Counted from the first letter of the stretch, positions 1-11,484 are shown. The stretch is 64,000 bases of DNA from Stratiolaelaps scimitus (GCA_019614645.1 JABWDB010000004.1:1736001-1800000); one strand, 5' to 3'. Notes: generated from the sequence alone by a model not told the origin. A program made the numbers and translations.

Positions 1-910
1 GACGCGACTTTAAAACGACGAACTGCCGCACGATTGCTGCTGCTGCTGCTGTTGCTGCTACCGCCGCCAAGGTTGCCACTGCTGATCGTCGGGAGCAGCT
101 TAGCACAGAGCAGCAGACAGATGATAAAGCAGGCCACAAATTCGCCACACGTTGTCGTAGGGTGGATTATATATAGCAGGTTTGTGCGCTCGGTTAGCCC
201 CCCTAGTCATCTCTGAGCTCGAATCTTGTGTCAGAGTCGCTATGAAACACGGTGGTGAAACAGCTGCTGTTTTAACTGTATGCTGATGATATTGCTTTAA
301 CTCGGGACGTACGCCGGCTGACCTTGCCGTAGGCCAGTGAGTCAATGTACTTTCGCTCGACGCTCCGCTCAGCGCTCTCTGTCCAATGTGACATGAAGTG
401 CTCAATTAAAGAAACAGTAACCTGGTTGAGTTGCATTTGTTTTTGAACACAATTCATATTACCCGGTATGCCTATGATGAGTTACATAACTGCGTTGAAC
501 GCCATAGAGCTGAGGGATTTGCGAAACCCGTGTATGTATCGAACATTCAAAACGCGGATGATAGAACGAACAAATGGCGATGCAATCAAAAAGAGAAAAG
601 AATTGACAGATCCTTGACATGTGTTCAACATTGCACTTCTGCCGTTTACTGCTGCTAATTAAAGTTGTTTATTGACGGGCACCCTGGAAGAAATTCGCAG
701 GTGCCTTACGTACGAAGAGCAGGCTGTTCTCTCAAAGTCATATCATCATCGCAGCAGGTCGTTGCGCCACGGCACGCCGGAGGCCATCAAAAGCGTACGG
801 TGCAGTACAGAGGCTGTGTGAAATTCACTTTTATTCAAGGATTTTCTATTAGGGTCAACACGGAACCCGGATATATGTTTTCCTCGAAAAGAGTTCCCTT
901 TTCTTGGTAG
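1..910. other. No supported gene; CTG repeat at the left edge
   Basis: A CTG run at 37-60 and short open frames on both strands. A plus frame over 665-907 stays open up to the acceptor of the 911 exon, but nothing defines it as an exon. Confidence 0.5.
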
Positions 911-1074
911 TACGTAGGCGTTCCTCTGCTTGCGGTCAGCGACAAATCGTCGAAATGGGTTAGGTGTTGCATGGGCAAGGGAACGAGTCGTCTATTCAGT
1001 GATTTTGGAAATTCCGCCAGAGTAGACGTTTTCAACGTTGAACATCGAGGGAGAACAATAAAAATCAGCGCCAC
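911..1074 (+). CDS. Candidate internal exon
   Basis: A strong acceptor (CCCTTTTCTTGGTAG) ends at 910, with the in-frame stop TAG lying in the acceptor itself. A 54-codon open frame follows, ending at AC|GTGAGT. The product begins YVGVPLLAVSDKSSKWVRCC and contains SRLFSDFGNSARVDVFNV. The last piece faintly recalls the FxDYGN core of Tudor domains, but this is not enough to assign it. The exon ends in phase 2, which fits the acceptor at 1261. The antisense frame over 835-1197 is also open, so strand is uncertain. Confidence 0.35.
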
Positions 1075-1261
1075 GTGAGTGGATGATTTGTGACGGCAGA
1101 CTCGCTTGCCACACCGTCTACAAATGACGAGAAAACACCATCTCCAAAGAGCCGAATATCGCATCGAATCCTGTCTCTGAGCAGTTGATGGATACACGAG
1201 GGAGGTTCGGGCTTCCCCTATGAGCGAATAGTATTCGCATGATGTATCTTTTTTTTTGCAG

Positions 1262-1346
1262 ATGTATCTCTACAAACCAACACTGTCGAGGACGAGTTGT
1301 CTCCAACGTTAGACAGCGGCAACAACAACAACAACAAAAGAAATGA
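1262..1346 (+). CDS. Candidate terminal exon
   Basis: Follows the clearest acceptor in this part of the window, a run of T ending TTTGCAG at 1261. In the phase left by the 911-1074 exon it reads TCISTNQHCRGRVVSNVRQR, then polyglutamine from a CAA repeat, ending in TGA at 1344-1346. Another frame (VSLQTNTVEDELSPTLDSG, then polyasparagine, TAG) is equally open and looks at least as protein-like, so exon and frame are both tentative. Confidence 0.25.
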
Positions 1347-1531
1347 GTAGACAATGTTGTGTGAATGATCAGAAGAAAACAGATGGTTGAGTTTTGATCA
1401 AATCGGCAGTTCTCATTCAGCAGGATCATAAATAACATACAATATATAAACGTAGCTGGCAATTTTGGTTGTTGTAGGAAACGCCATAGTTATTATATAA
1501 ATTTTATTTGTCAATCATATCGTGTTTTCAG

Positions 1532-1591
1532 CCAGGACACATGTGCACCAAATGCAATGCAATGACTGTGTTGAAAGACACCCACAAATAA
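1532..1591 (+). CDS. Candidate short terminal exon
   Basis: The acceptor ATCGTGTTTTCAG ends at 1531. In phase 0 the sequence reads PGHMCTKCNAMTVLKDTHK and stops at TAA. The CxxC pair could be part of a metal site, but 19 residues are too few to say. No partner exon was identified. Confidence 0.25.
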   Translation, partial: PGHMCTKCNAMTVLKDTHK

Positions 1592-1628
1592 TCATCACAT
1601 CTATAGATTTAGCTAATTAAACCGTTAA

Positions 1629-1979
1629 TTGGTAGGATACGGACGAGGTGCTCACTCCGTTAAATATTCGCCCAACATTTATCGTTATATCTTTGATTGG
1701 GTCAATGTATTCTTATTCAATATATTCGATAATGAATATTGGTTCGCTTCGCACGGCGGAAGCGCGAAGCTTGAACCGTTAAATATAATAGAATCATTCC
1801 AATCTGTATGGAACGCATGGGTTTTGGAAACTTCATCTAATGTTTCGTACTGGCTGCGTACGCTGACTCTGATTCAGATCGTGGGCATAATGGAAATTAT
1901 CATTATGATTATTAGTCGTTATGAACTTCATGAATCAGTAACTATATTAATCATAATAATAATTATAACATGCTTATAA
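1629..1979 (+). CDS. Unassigned open frame in AT-rich DNA
   Basis: An open frame of 116 codons in AT-rich DNA, where stops should be frequent. The product is rich in aromatic and aliphatic residues (FDWVNVFLFNIFDNEYWF, later WLRTLTLIQIVGIMEIIIMI), so it could be a membrane-protein exon. It follows an AG at 1632-1633 with a modest pyrimidine stretch, and a weak donor, TCA|GTAACT, occurs near 1939. There is no convincing ATG. The last part is a low-complexity ATA run. The frame also contains an imperfect hairpin at 1741-1777. Confidence 0.3.
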   Translation: MVGYGRGAHSVKYSPNIYRYIFDWVNVFLFNIFDNEYWFASHGGSAKLEPLNIIESFQSVWNAWVLETSSNVSYWLRTLTLIQIVGIMEIIIMIISRYELHESVTILIIIIIITCL

Positions 1980-2353
1980 AAAGGAAAATAATAATAACCT
2001 ATACACCAATGTAGCTACATCGACAAAGTGATCTGTGAAAGCCCATTTCTCAGATACATTTTATCGAGATACATATCTTGCGTTCGTCAGATTTCCTTGT
2101 TTGGCGTCCAATGAAAATTCGGTCTCCCCGAAGTAGCGCCATAAAATGAAAAGAATTCCCCGTGTGTGCGATTTCTGTTATTTGAGACATTAATTAGATT
2201 GGTAATGAGGTGGCAACGACCGGCTCAGCAAATAAAATCATAGCTTCATCGTCTGTATCGCTGTTGCATTTTAATTGCTTCAATTGAGGCAGAAAGTCAC
2301 ATTTGTTTAAATAATAATTACTAATATTATTATTATTATTATTAATATTTCAG

Positions 2354-2460
2354 CCGGAGCTGATTCTTTCACTGTGGTTCGTCATTTTGTTGTGCTGCTG
2401 CCGACGTTGTCAGTGATGATTATAGCGGACTATGGACCGCTCACGGTTGTGGAGCAATGA
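2354..2460 (+). CDS. Candidate terminal exon
   Basis: A T-rich acceptor, ATTATTAATATTTCAG, ends at 2353. With one base carried over, the reading is GADSFTVVRHFVVLLPTLSV, then MIIADYGPLTVVEQ and TGA. In phase 0 it instead reads a hydrophobic stretch ending CCCRRCQ and a stop. Both are open, so the frame is unresolved. The acceptor lies directly downstream of an ATT microsatellite that supplies its pyrimidines, which weakens it. Confidence 0.3.
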
Positions 2461-5419
2461 ACATCAAATTAATCATAAACTGGCTTTGACCTCTCTTTAC
2501 CTGCTGTACATTCAACGTTTCCATTAGCGCATTCACGTCGATGTCGGCATCCGCCACCGTGTTCCGTAGCTGTTCTTCTTTTTCACCGGGCATCGAATGG
2601 CGCCATAGCGGAATAATTTTTGTTCACAACCCCAAAAGAAACACGCCCCCTCCATCGAATCATATCCAGTGTATCCAGCGACAGTGGGCTTGCCTATGGA
2701 CATCGTCGATATTCGAAAAATACACGAGTTCGCTAACTCCTCTGCAGTTCGTGGTTAACCGGCTCGAGCGGTTCGCAGGGGTACGTCGAGTTTATCAAAT
2801 AATTCAATCGCAGTTATTCTGACCGAATTCCCTCTGCTGCGGCCAACCAGCCATATGCACACATCGACGCTGTGCAAGCGACAGATATGTATATGCGATA
2901 TAGTATTGTGCTGCCCATTGACTTGATTGGCTCATCATCTGTGGACATTTTCCTTCAGCTGATTCGCTGGACGGCGTTTCGCGCCATGGCCGCTTCAAAG
3001 CAGGCTGGCGCTGCTTTGATTTTCGCTAACTGTTCTCCTCCCTGCTGGTTCGACACGTTCGACGACACAGAGGTAGGCGCATGATGTGCCGAAGGAAGAA
3101 GCGAACAAACTGATGGATGGATATTAGCTATTTTAGATATTACAGCTAGACAGATAGGTGGATGTTGTGTCTATGTCCCCGCCCCCTCCCCGCCTCGACG
3201 ACGACGACGACATATCGCACGGTGATTTGATTTGTTTCAGTCGGCGTTCTATGTGTTCTCGCTGTTTGGAAACTCGCCTAGTGGAAGGTCGGCGTATAGT
3301 AGACGGCTACAGTCAGCGTAGTAAAATCAAATATATTATAAGTAAAAGCGAATAGAATGAACAGACCCTGGTGATGGTGGAGATGAGGTGAGATGAATGG
3401 GACTTCGCTGCTGCTACCGTGTCAACTCGTGTCATGGCTTGCCTTCTCGGTATATTGACTTAGAAACGGTCGTTTTTTTTTGTTCAATGTTGAATGAAAC
3501 AGAAAATCATTGGAGACGATTTATGCCTTGATGACGGCTGATGATAGGCTGTAACAGCCACCTCGCAGGTCGGTCTACAATGGATATAGCGCACGTCGTC
3601 TTGCGAGCGTGAGATTACCATATGTCAGATGTTGAGTAGGGGCTTAATTCATATCATGAACGAGGCGCACACCCAGACCAGTTAATTACGCCTGCTATTA
3701 CCTTGTGCGGTGTACTAAAAGTAAATTCTCCGGGCAGACGCTCAGCCAACAATGTCTACGGTGCAGCCGCTTTTGGCATTGCTCCATAAGACGGACCCCT
3801 TTTCATAAATGCAAATGTGCAACGGTGGGGATCGAACCCGAGTGTGCACCCACGTCTTTCATCCGAGTGCAAGTCGCACACGGTTGCACCCACCAGGCCG
3901 CCAAAGGGCTCGACTCGTATGGTACACGACCGTGTGGCTATTGTCAGGCTGCCGAAACCCAACCTGTCCGAAGGTGTTGCGTTGTTTTCCGACGTGTCCG
4001 AACGGAATTGTGGTGCTAAACTTGCATTCAATGCGTTCTTGAACCCAAGAAGCAATTCGTCAACATTGACAACATGTCTTTGATAGAAATGGTCTCTAAA
4101 AGTGTATGCGTGCATCACTTAAGTAAAAGGCGTTTCGTTGTCCCTTTGGGAGGTGAATTGGAGCGTACTGATTATTACATGTTCGTTTAGTTAAGGCAGA
4201 TAGATGACTGAGATAATAGCGTAGAGGGAGATATAATTTTCGGACAGCGTTGACCAACGAAATTGGCTACTGTTTTTTTTTGGTCTAGAATATTGATCTC
4301 TTCAAGTGATCATTATAGAAATACAAGTGAAATTGAACGATTCGGGTTGAATAAAGGCGTCCGGCTGTAGCTAAGCAATTCGGCGCCAATAATTCCACCC
4401 ACGACAGACCACCGGTTCGAGCGCGTCCGCTAGTTTTCTGTGTAACGAGTGCAATGAAGTTGACTAGCAGAACGTAAGTTTTGCCCCTTCAGCCGTATCC
4501 GCGGAATAGTCACCGTTATACCACCGTGCCAGCTAATGCAACTAGAATCGACGTTCAATCGAACTTCCACAAGCTTCCAAGCGGACCGCAACAACAGTAG
4601 CAGCGGTTCTAGTAGCAGACGGTGAAATCCTGCCCGGCCCAACCGGCTCAACCCATGAATGCAATAAGACGAACGAACACAATTCGCTAATCACTGGCTA
4701 ATAATCCACTCACCATTCCAAGTGTCATTGTGTTTTGTTGCTCCGTAGGCAGCTTGGCGGATTTACGGTGCCGCTCACGTGGAGCGTGGCACGTGCGTGC
4801 TCTTGGCTCCGACGCAGTGCGGCCTCTACTTCACGTACACCTGACGCCGCCCCGCGGTGCTCGGAGGAAGCTTGGATTGGCAACAAACGCGACGGCTGCA
4901 CGAGTCCAAAAACAGTTGTTGTTCCTGCACTTCAAGTTTCAACGATTGTTGATCCTTTATGACAGATTACGTTGAAGCGTGATAACCGACGTCGCCGTTA
5001 GTCTGTTAGCTAGCTAGCTAATTAGCCAGTTAATTAAACGGCTCAACGGTACAATGTACGTATTATATCCGGTGCGGTACGTGAACGGAGTGATTAAAGG
5101 CAGTTCGGGATGGCGGACAATGTTCCCGTTGTAGCGTTTGCCTGAGTTACTCGATACTCGTCGCTCTCGTGGCCTCCGCCGCCGCCGCCGTCGTCGTCGT
5201 AATGGTTACGCGAATGTTGTTGTTGTTATCACATAGTCCGAATGGATCGATGCGAAGGTATCACTATACGAAGTCACTCGACGTAGATGGACACGCCTCG
5301 ACCTAAAGCACAGGTGGGCGGAACTTCCGATAGTTTCCGATAGCAAACAAATTTGAACGAATTGTGGAGCCTGAGCCTACAACGATGCTGCAAACTGATA
5401 TCTTTCCCTCGGGCGATAG
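2461..5419. other. Mostly non-coding, with SINE copy A
   Basis: Weak exon-like pieces: plus 2748-2822 after CTCCTCTGCAG (FVVNRLERFAGVRRVYQIIQ) and plus 3241-3321 after TTTGTTTCAG (SAFYVFSLFGNSPSGRSAYS). On the minus strand ATG|GTGAGT at about 4702 could end a leader exon in the GC-rich stretch 4708-4980. None is firm. Confidence 0.4.
3723..3914 (-). mobile_element. tRNA-derived SINE, copy A
   Basis: Read on the minus strand, a tRNA-like head (A box near TGGCGGCCTGGTGG, B box GGGTTCGATCCCC at about 3829-3841) is followed by a family-specific body. The body matches copies B and C, for example the reverse complement of GGCATTGCTcCATAAGACGGACC at about 3775-3797. A tRNA-related head fused to an unrelated body, repeated in the window, is the defining structure of a SINE. 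No poly-A or simple-repeat tail is obvious. Confidence 0.75.
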
Positions 5420-5509
5420 TCCGATTTGGTGGATTTCGATCACCTGAAGATGCTACAGCTATGGTTTCCGCAAGATTTCCTGATCACCACCGCAATTCGA
5501 CAGGATTAA
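5420..5509 (+). CDS. Candidate terminal exon
   Basis: After an acceptor-like CTTTCCCTCGGGCGATAG, phase 0 reads SDLVDFDHLKMLQLWFPQDF, then LITTAIRQD and TAA, with almost no Arg or Cys and therefore unlike a typical chance frame. An overlapping frame over 5353-5568 is also open. No recognised domain. Confidence 0.25.
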   Translation, partial: SDLVDFDHLKMLQLWFPQDFLITTAIRQD

Positions 5510-5648
5510 TTCACACGATGTGTACACCAAACGAATTCGTGTATTCGATTGTTGCGCACCACAGATAACAGACGAACACACTAACCGATCACTGATTTCG
5601 CGAGATTGATTGCTCGAGACTGTTAATTGCCCACTTCATTCATCCGGG

Positions 5649-5702
5649 TTGATTGATTGATTGATTGGTTGGTTGGTTGATCGGCTGACTGACTGACTGA
5701 TT
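5649..5702. repeat. Drifting tetranucleotide repeat GATT, GGTT, GACT
   Basis: Successive blocks of GATT, then GGTT, then GACT units, each a single-base variant of the last. Confidence 0.9.
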
Positions 5703-6961
5703 GCTCCGCCTAACTTGATGGACTACTGTCCACTTCACCAACGATTAATATTACCGCTACTAGTACTACCACTACTACAACAACTACTATTATCAGCAGA
5801 TGCTGGCTGACAACACTGACTGACACTAGTGAACACCACTACAGAACAACGTGATGCGCGCCAATGGCGTATGTGCAGACGCGTGTCGTGTGCCTTCGTC
5901 AGCATTCGAACAGCCACTGAAGTGCTGCAGAAGTGTGCACAAGAGCCGAAGCAGCACGTGATCGAGCGGACGGATCCGAAGCGCCGCCCACCGATTCTCT
6001 CCCAGCGGCTTCACCAATCCGCTGGCGTCTTGGCAAGACGTCAACCTGTCCGGAGGGCGGGATCTACGGCGGCGGCGGCGGCGGCGAGTACTGCTCACGT
6101 CTCCGCCGTTTAGCCGCGGCCGGCCATAGTGGTGCCAGTAGTGGCGGCGGCGGCGGTGGCGGCCGCCGCCGCGCGTTGGATATCTCGTTCGTCGGCGAAC
6201 GATGGCCAGCGGAACAGCGACAAGGGATGCGCTGAGTCGGCTCCGGATCGAAGATGCAACGGAAGACGAAGTGCTTTTGTGTTGGCGGGTCACAATCGAG
6301 ATCACAACGTTTGGTTGAGCTGGCGACAACAACAACAACAGCAGCACCAGCAGTGGCTGCTGATGCTGCCGTTGCAGCGGCCACTGCTGCTGGTGCCGGC
6401 GGTGGCGGCGGCGGCGGCGCTGCTACCGACACCTTATTGCTGCCACCTGGTGCTTGCTATCTGCTGCTGCTGCTGCTGCAGCCTATTGTTGTTGGCGTGA
6501 TGATTTTTCTCTTTCCTATTTGTTTGGTCTTCTGATTTTTCTTCCGTACATCTTCCGTCTTATATATATATGTATTTTTTTTATTTGTGTATATATATAT
6601 ATATATCGTCACTTGTGTGGCGATGACTGGATTTCGCCGTTTGAACGCGAGTATAATAAAGGAGTAGTGCGTGTACGTGGACTAATATCGGCAAACAGAT
6701 GATAATGATGACAAAAGGGAACAATACAACTTTGCATGGTCGGACAGCCAGCCGATCAGTTGTCGTTTGAAATAACTATCTTGAATGTTCCTCATGTTTA
6801 CCTTACCTTTAATTATACATGTGAATGAATTCATGAACGTGGAGTTGCGTTGTACTCGTGGTCGAGACAACTCCGAAGATGTTGTACAATAGAATGGCTA
6901 GATCGATAAACATATGAAAATCATACAATGCAAATACACCCTGTAGTCAAAACAATATGTC

Positions 6962-7022
6962 CTGTCCCGGGTTTCGAACCTGCGGCCTCGGGATTTTCTT
7001 CAGCGGCACACTTGGCCGTCCA
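6962..7022 (-). other. tRNA-like sequence (pseudo-tRNA or other SINE head)
   Basis: On the minus strand, an A-box-like GGCCAAGTGTG is followed 38 bases later by a perfect B box, GGTTCGAAACC. The boxes are closer than in a normal tRNA gene, and I could not fold a full cloverleaf with matching acceptor stem, so a functional tRNA is unlikely. It does not share the body of the SINE family above. Confidence 0.35.
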
Positions 7023-7746
7023 AAATAGACGTAGGTGTGATCTGTTCGCCGTATCCGATGACGATTCGGCTTATTGAACTATCCTATTTAATCCAATACA
7101 GCTCCAAACAGGCAGTGCGCGCAGTGAGCTGAACTGTAAGTTGCCAGGTCACCCCCACCAAAGCTGAGAGGAGCAATTTCCAAAGGCATCTTTTAATGAT
7201 CGAATACTTATGGGCCACATTTCTCCAATACGAAGTATCAGCACTGTTCAGTATAGACTAGATTTCAAAACGTCCCGGTAATTGATCAAAAGCGTCACGC
7301 CAAATCCGGTCAGATCCGCTGAGTAGGCAACAGCCGGAATTTCTCAGACGAGTCGGAATGAGAGTACCATCCGTTCATGCCTAATTATTCCTTTAGCTTC
7401 CGACGCACCTTAAAGCCATATTTAACCACGACGTCCACTTAGCAAAGCAATTTAAATGCAGCTCCCATTTGGAGTAACAACTTTTGCTACAACCACCTGA
7501 CTACCGCTACCACGCTGCTAGTTCATTATCTCTGGAGTGTTCTAGTGAGATAAAGCTGGAAATATCCCAGCCCGCTGGATCGTACCTTACCACCAACCCA
7601 ACCCACCCAAATAAGACGGTGTATATCTTTGATATAAATATACGTTAGTGCATAAATAAACGCAGCTCACTCTATTTCTGCATGTTAGCCCGCCATATGC
7701 GTGCTGTTGTTTTTCTCTATCTCTGTTCTATCCTCATCCAGGGCAG

Positions 7747-7799
7747 CGACGACGACGACGACGACGACAACAACAACGACGACGACGACACCACCACCA
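7747..7799. repeat. GAC/AAC triplet repeat
   Basis: GAC units with a CAA block. In one plus-strand frame (7682-8011) it codes Asp and Asn after a hydrophobic, signal-like start, but no other feature supports a gene there. Confidence 0.9.
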
Positions 7800-7911
7800 A
7801 TCTGCAGGGACAGCAACTGAGTTCAAACATGACGAACTGCGCTATTATTTTAAACAGAGCCATCCTGTTGCTGCTTAAGAGTCTGCTTGGTCACCCGTCG
7901 GTGGGACTCAC

Positions 7912-7977
7912 CCAGCGAGAGACCTGCCGGCAGTGCCAACAACGCCAGCACTTGCTCGGTGTGTATCCGTACGTCTG
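7912..7977 (-). CDS. Candidate internal exon
   Basis: On the minus strand a very long pyrimidine tract (7990-8035, CT and T runs) leads to ACACAAGCAG, and the exon ends at CTGG|GTGAGTCC. The open frame reads DVRIHTEQVLALLALPAGLS. The acceptor could be AAG or CAG three bases apart without changing frame. The pyrimidine tract is partly a CT microsatellite, so the acceptor may be fortuitous. No family recognised. Confidence 0.35.
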
Positions 7978-9093
7978 CTTGTGTCGAGATAAAGCAGAAA
8001 AAATGAAGTGAAGGAGAGAGAGAGAGAATAAATAAATACAGATGGTTGTAGTGGATCTTCGTCCACTTGGTGGTCGTCGCTATCGCCCTGTTGTAGTACC
8101 TACTCATCGGCCTACAACTACTACTACAGTGGGTGACCGCTGTTAGTGGCGCTGCTGCTGATGACGATGCAGCCGGCCACCAGTCAAGTCAGCACAACCG
8201 TAGCAGCTGTAGCTGTACCAGCTCAAGTGGTGCAATGCCAAAGCCAGCACAAATCTGCCGGGCGGCGGCTGCGGCGGCGGCTGCGGCGGCTGGCGTTGGT
8301 GCGAGATCGTGAGAACACGGTGACACCGTGAGCGGGACCGAGCCCGACCAGGCCGCAAAGGGTGGGGTAAGTACTAATAATAATAATAATATAAGTGGTG
8401 GACATCGTTGACTAACCGACTGCCAGACTGACGGACGAATCGACCGAGCCGAGTCGGCGACAGCAACAACTAGCGAGCGCGGCAAGGGACTCGGATGCGG
8501 CTGGACTGACGCTCGGTCACATTTGGAAAAGCGTCGACTTCTTCGCCTCGGCGTCACAAACGCAACAGCCAACTGCAGCCGACCAATGAGACAGCACCTC
8601 CGGTCACCTTGTGCGGTCAGCAACAGGCAAACGGACAACGCTGCGCGGGACACAACAACAACAACGATAACGGCAACAACCGCAGCCAACTGCATGCCAC
8701 CCATGGACGAACGCGCGTGGACTATAAATGTAATTTTTGTTGATCTTCTTCATTTTCATTGTGTTGTTGTTGTTGTTGATTGAAAATTTCAACTCGTTTT
8801 GTTCGTCACTGTCGGTTGTCGCCTGTCGCTGCGGTGCACTTCATAAGTAACTCCGTATGTGAGTATGTGTGCGGGCGCACATAGGGAGGACGTCAACCTA
8901 GACGCTGCAATGCTGAGCTGACCGAGAGAGCGTTAAGCGTTGACGAAGTGCTTATTCTAGTTGATATATATATATTGTAGTACTTTTGGAGCGTTTGTGG
9001 AAAAACGTGCCCTCCCTCGATCCCACCACATTTGGGGTCTGTGTTCGTTTGTTTGTTTCATTTTATTCTGTCTGGTTGTGCTTCACTCTGCAG
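7978..9093. other. Second triplet-rich GC island
   Basis: GGC, CAG and CAA triplets at 8140-8700. GGTGGG|GTAAGT at about 8365 is a good donor and could end a non-coding first exon on the plus strand. No coding frame is convincing. Confidence 0.4.
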
Positions 9094-9287
9094 ACGAAAT
9101 TGAGCCGGGACATGGAGAAATGACAGCCAAGATATATGACGTACATAGACGACGTAAGACGACCCTCGTTGACTATGTATCACCTGCTTGGTCCAGTGTC
9201 ATTTCCAAAAAACAAAACCATATCACAGTGACAATTTCATATAGTATATTAACAACGCGTCCCCTGCACTGGTTCACACGGGTCTGA
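9094..9287 (+). CDS. Candidate terminal or internal exon
   Basis: One of the best acceptors in the window: CTGGTTGTGCTTCACTCTGCAG ends at 9093. The frame reads DEIEPGHGEMTAKIYDVHRR and stays open through TTLVDYVSPAWSSVISKKQN to TGA at 9287. A consensus donor, CGAC|GTAAGA, occurs at 9153/9154, so this may be an internal exon of 60 bases. The acidic start and low Cys content look like real coding sequence. Partner exons and function unknown. Confidence 0.45.
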
Positions 9288-9927
9288 GAACTCCTCAGGG
9301 CATTTAGAGCATTTATCAAAATTAATGAATTGTGCCTTAAAACTATCGAAAACCTCGAGCTATCCCAGTATACTTCCAGCTTTCGGAATGAGTTTTGCCC
9401 AACCCTCAGCTAGAAGGAGTTCGCATAGGTTGGCGTGCATCAGTTCGACGAGCGTCAACTCGACGAGTGTCTGCCTGCCTGTCTGTTTGTCGGTTAACTG
9501 ACGACAGGAGTTACTGGTTTGTCATTGGCACTAAACCTTGCCAAGTAGATAGATACCCATTGGCAGACCTTTGCCCTAGCATCGAATGGCGCGCCATGTA
9601 GCCAGTTCGGCTGGCTGGCTTTCTCAGCCAATTCCGGCGGCGGTGGTTCTCCCATTCATAACGAGGCGTTCGAATACTAAACATTGCAAGAATCGTTGGC
9701 TCTTCTATACCCTGCTCACGTCCGTAGGCTCATTCATTCGCAGCATTCATTGGGCAGCAGCGGTATCCCATCTATTCATCGTTCGATTGTGGAGGGATGG
9801 GATGTCATTTGCCATTCGGGGCCATACGTTACTTGCTGGAGTCGTTCGGTGCGATCACTTCGGGTGGCCACCAGACGGCGACTTGGTTCCGCTGCAGAAT
9901 GTTCCCCTTTCGACTTGCGGGACTGAG

Positions 9928-9933
<6 letters not shown>

Positions 9934-9997
<64 letters not shown>
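9934..9997. repeat. (CT)n microsatellite, 64 bases
   Basis: Uninterrupted CT on the plus strand, with imperfect CT flanks from 9928 to 10005. Confidence 0.97.
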
Positions 9998-10000
<3 letters not shown>

Positions 10001-10675
10001 CTCTCGGCATCTTTTGATTTGTACCTAATTCCCTTTGTCGCTGTTCCCATTGGCTATTTGATCTGTAAACGCTAGCAGAGGTGACGGCTGACGACGACGA
10101 CAACCGAAACGTCGCCGGGGTCGAGATTTTGCAGTCGTCCGTATCATGACGTATGTTCATGCTGGCTGCTGCTGCGGCGGTGCTGCTGCTGCTGGTGTCG
10201 GTGTTGTTGCCAAGTGTAAAAGGATAGGGACTCCCACACACAGACACACAAGCATCAACTAGCGCACACTAGTAAGGTCTATCGCTGTCATCGTCATGGG
10301 TGGCCAACCACTGCATACGTATATATATATATATATATATGTATACGCATGCATGCTGGTCGGTCCGTTCTGTCTGTTCAAAAGGTCGCCGGACATCGCA
10401 CCGCGAAAACGAAACGATCGTAAATAATAAGAACTAGCTGGCCGGAACCCCGAGTGCGATAAAGGCAAACTCAACCAGTTCCAGAATAGCACAATAAAAT
10501 AAGTACGGCGATGGTGATGATGATAATTTGATTAGGACGATCGCTCATCTCAGCTCAGCCGCATGTCACAATCAACGCACATTTTCAACTCAATGTCGGC
10601 TCTTCTGTTCAATTTCGCTGAGATTCAGTTCGAGCATACACTCTTCTCTTGTTGAAAAAAGCTGATATATATATA

Positions 10676-11484
10676 TATATATATAACATCAGAGATAACG
10701 GTGTATGCAATTCTAGGATTCGTAAAACGTTTCTCAACGCCAGACGTTTGGGAAAGAACTTCGTCATTAGCCATATAATCGTGAATCCAGTAAAGCAAAT
10801 TTTTGATGTTAATGTAGGTCGGCCGATGTTCAAAACCCACTTCACTATGGATTGCAAATGTGTTCACACAGCGTCCGTGTGAGGGTGAGCCTTCCGATTG
10901 AAAATCGACAACATTCACAGTGAAACCAAATTGATAGTTATCGCCAATACGTGAGATCGTGCAAAAAGACACTAGAATACCGTTCTGGAGTTTTCCTTGT
11001 ATGCGAGCTAATACTGATATTTGCTATGTTGCCTTCAGCGTTTAAACAATATAAGAAAGTTGATAGTTCATCAATTAATGCGTAATACGTGATATAGATA
11101 GAGGCGCTTCCATAATATGGCAGCGGCCGGCACAATATAGTAGCAGTCAGCATTTGGCGAGCATAGGTCACTCTCGTGAATGCGATATAATAAAATATCC
11201 AGTTCGTTGTGCACAGATTAGTTTCGATGCATTTTAGCACGAAAACTAGTCGGCAGGAATACGACGGTACCCAATAAGCATATCCAGAACGCAATACGCC
11301 CATCGTCTGTGCATATTCTCCTAGATACTCTGCTATCCACCGCTTGATTGAGTTTATTATCTGATATTATGTAGATTACATTTGCACGTCTCCTCGACCC
11401 CAGTGCAAGAGTGAGGCGAAGCAGTAAAAATAAACAATAAAATAATGAAGATGCCGAAGTGGCAATCTTTTTCGAGAACACCAT
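10676..11484 (-). CDS. Cluster of three overlapping open frames (possible decayed gene)
   Basis: Three successive minus-strand frames overlap head to tail. The first, 11484-11218, starts with ATG in good context, has a signal-peptide-like start (MVFSKKIATSASSLFYCLFL) and a second hydrophobic segment FWICLLGTVVFLPTSF. The second, 11303-10938, is rich in aromatics and includes SIYITYYALIDELSTFLYCL. The third, 10972 to about 10676, reads ISRIGDNYQFGFTVNVVDFQ and later LLYWIHDYMANDEVLSQ, ending in a TA microsatellite. All three look protein-like in DNA of average base composition. The order suggests one gene broken by frameshifts, or one joined by short introns. A multi-pass membrane protein is possible; no family motif is certain. 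Confidence 0.35.

Larger units (their letters stand above)
5510..7911. other. GC-rich triplet cluster, then AT-rich DNA
   Basis: 5900-6500 is rich in CpG and in GGC, CAA and CTG triplets, giving Gly-, Ala-, Gln- or Leu-rich frames on both strands. It could be a first-exon or CpG-island-like region, but no frame is favoured. TA repeats follow at 6559-6607, then a tRNA-like piece at 6962. Confidence 0.45.

Noticed and set aside
3705..4118. Overlapping open frames on both strands, up to 120 codons
   Set aside because: They run across SINE copy A and its flank; no coding evidence.
7682..8011. Plus-strand frame with signal-like start and Asp/Asn run
   Set aside because: The Asp/Asn run is a GAC/AAC microsatellite, and the minus strand has a better exon candidate at 7912-7977.
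9586..10247. Frames with long Leu-Ser or Arg-Glu runs
   Set aside because: Translation artefacts of the CT microsatellite at 9934-9997.
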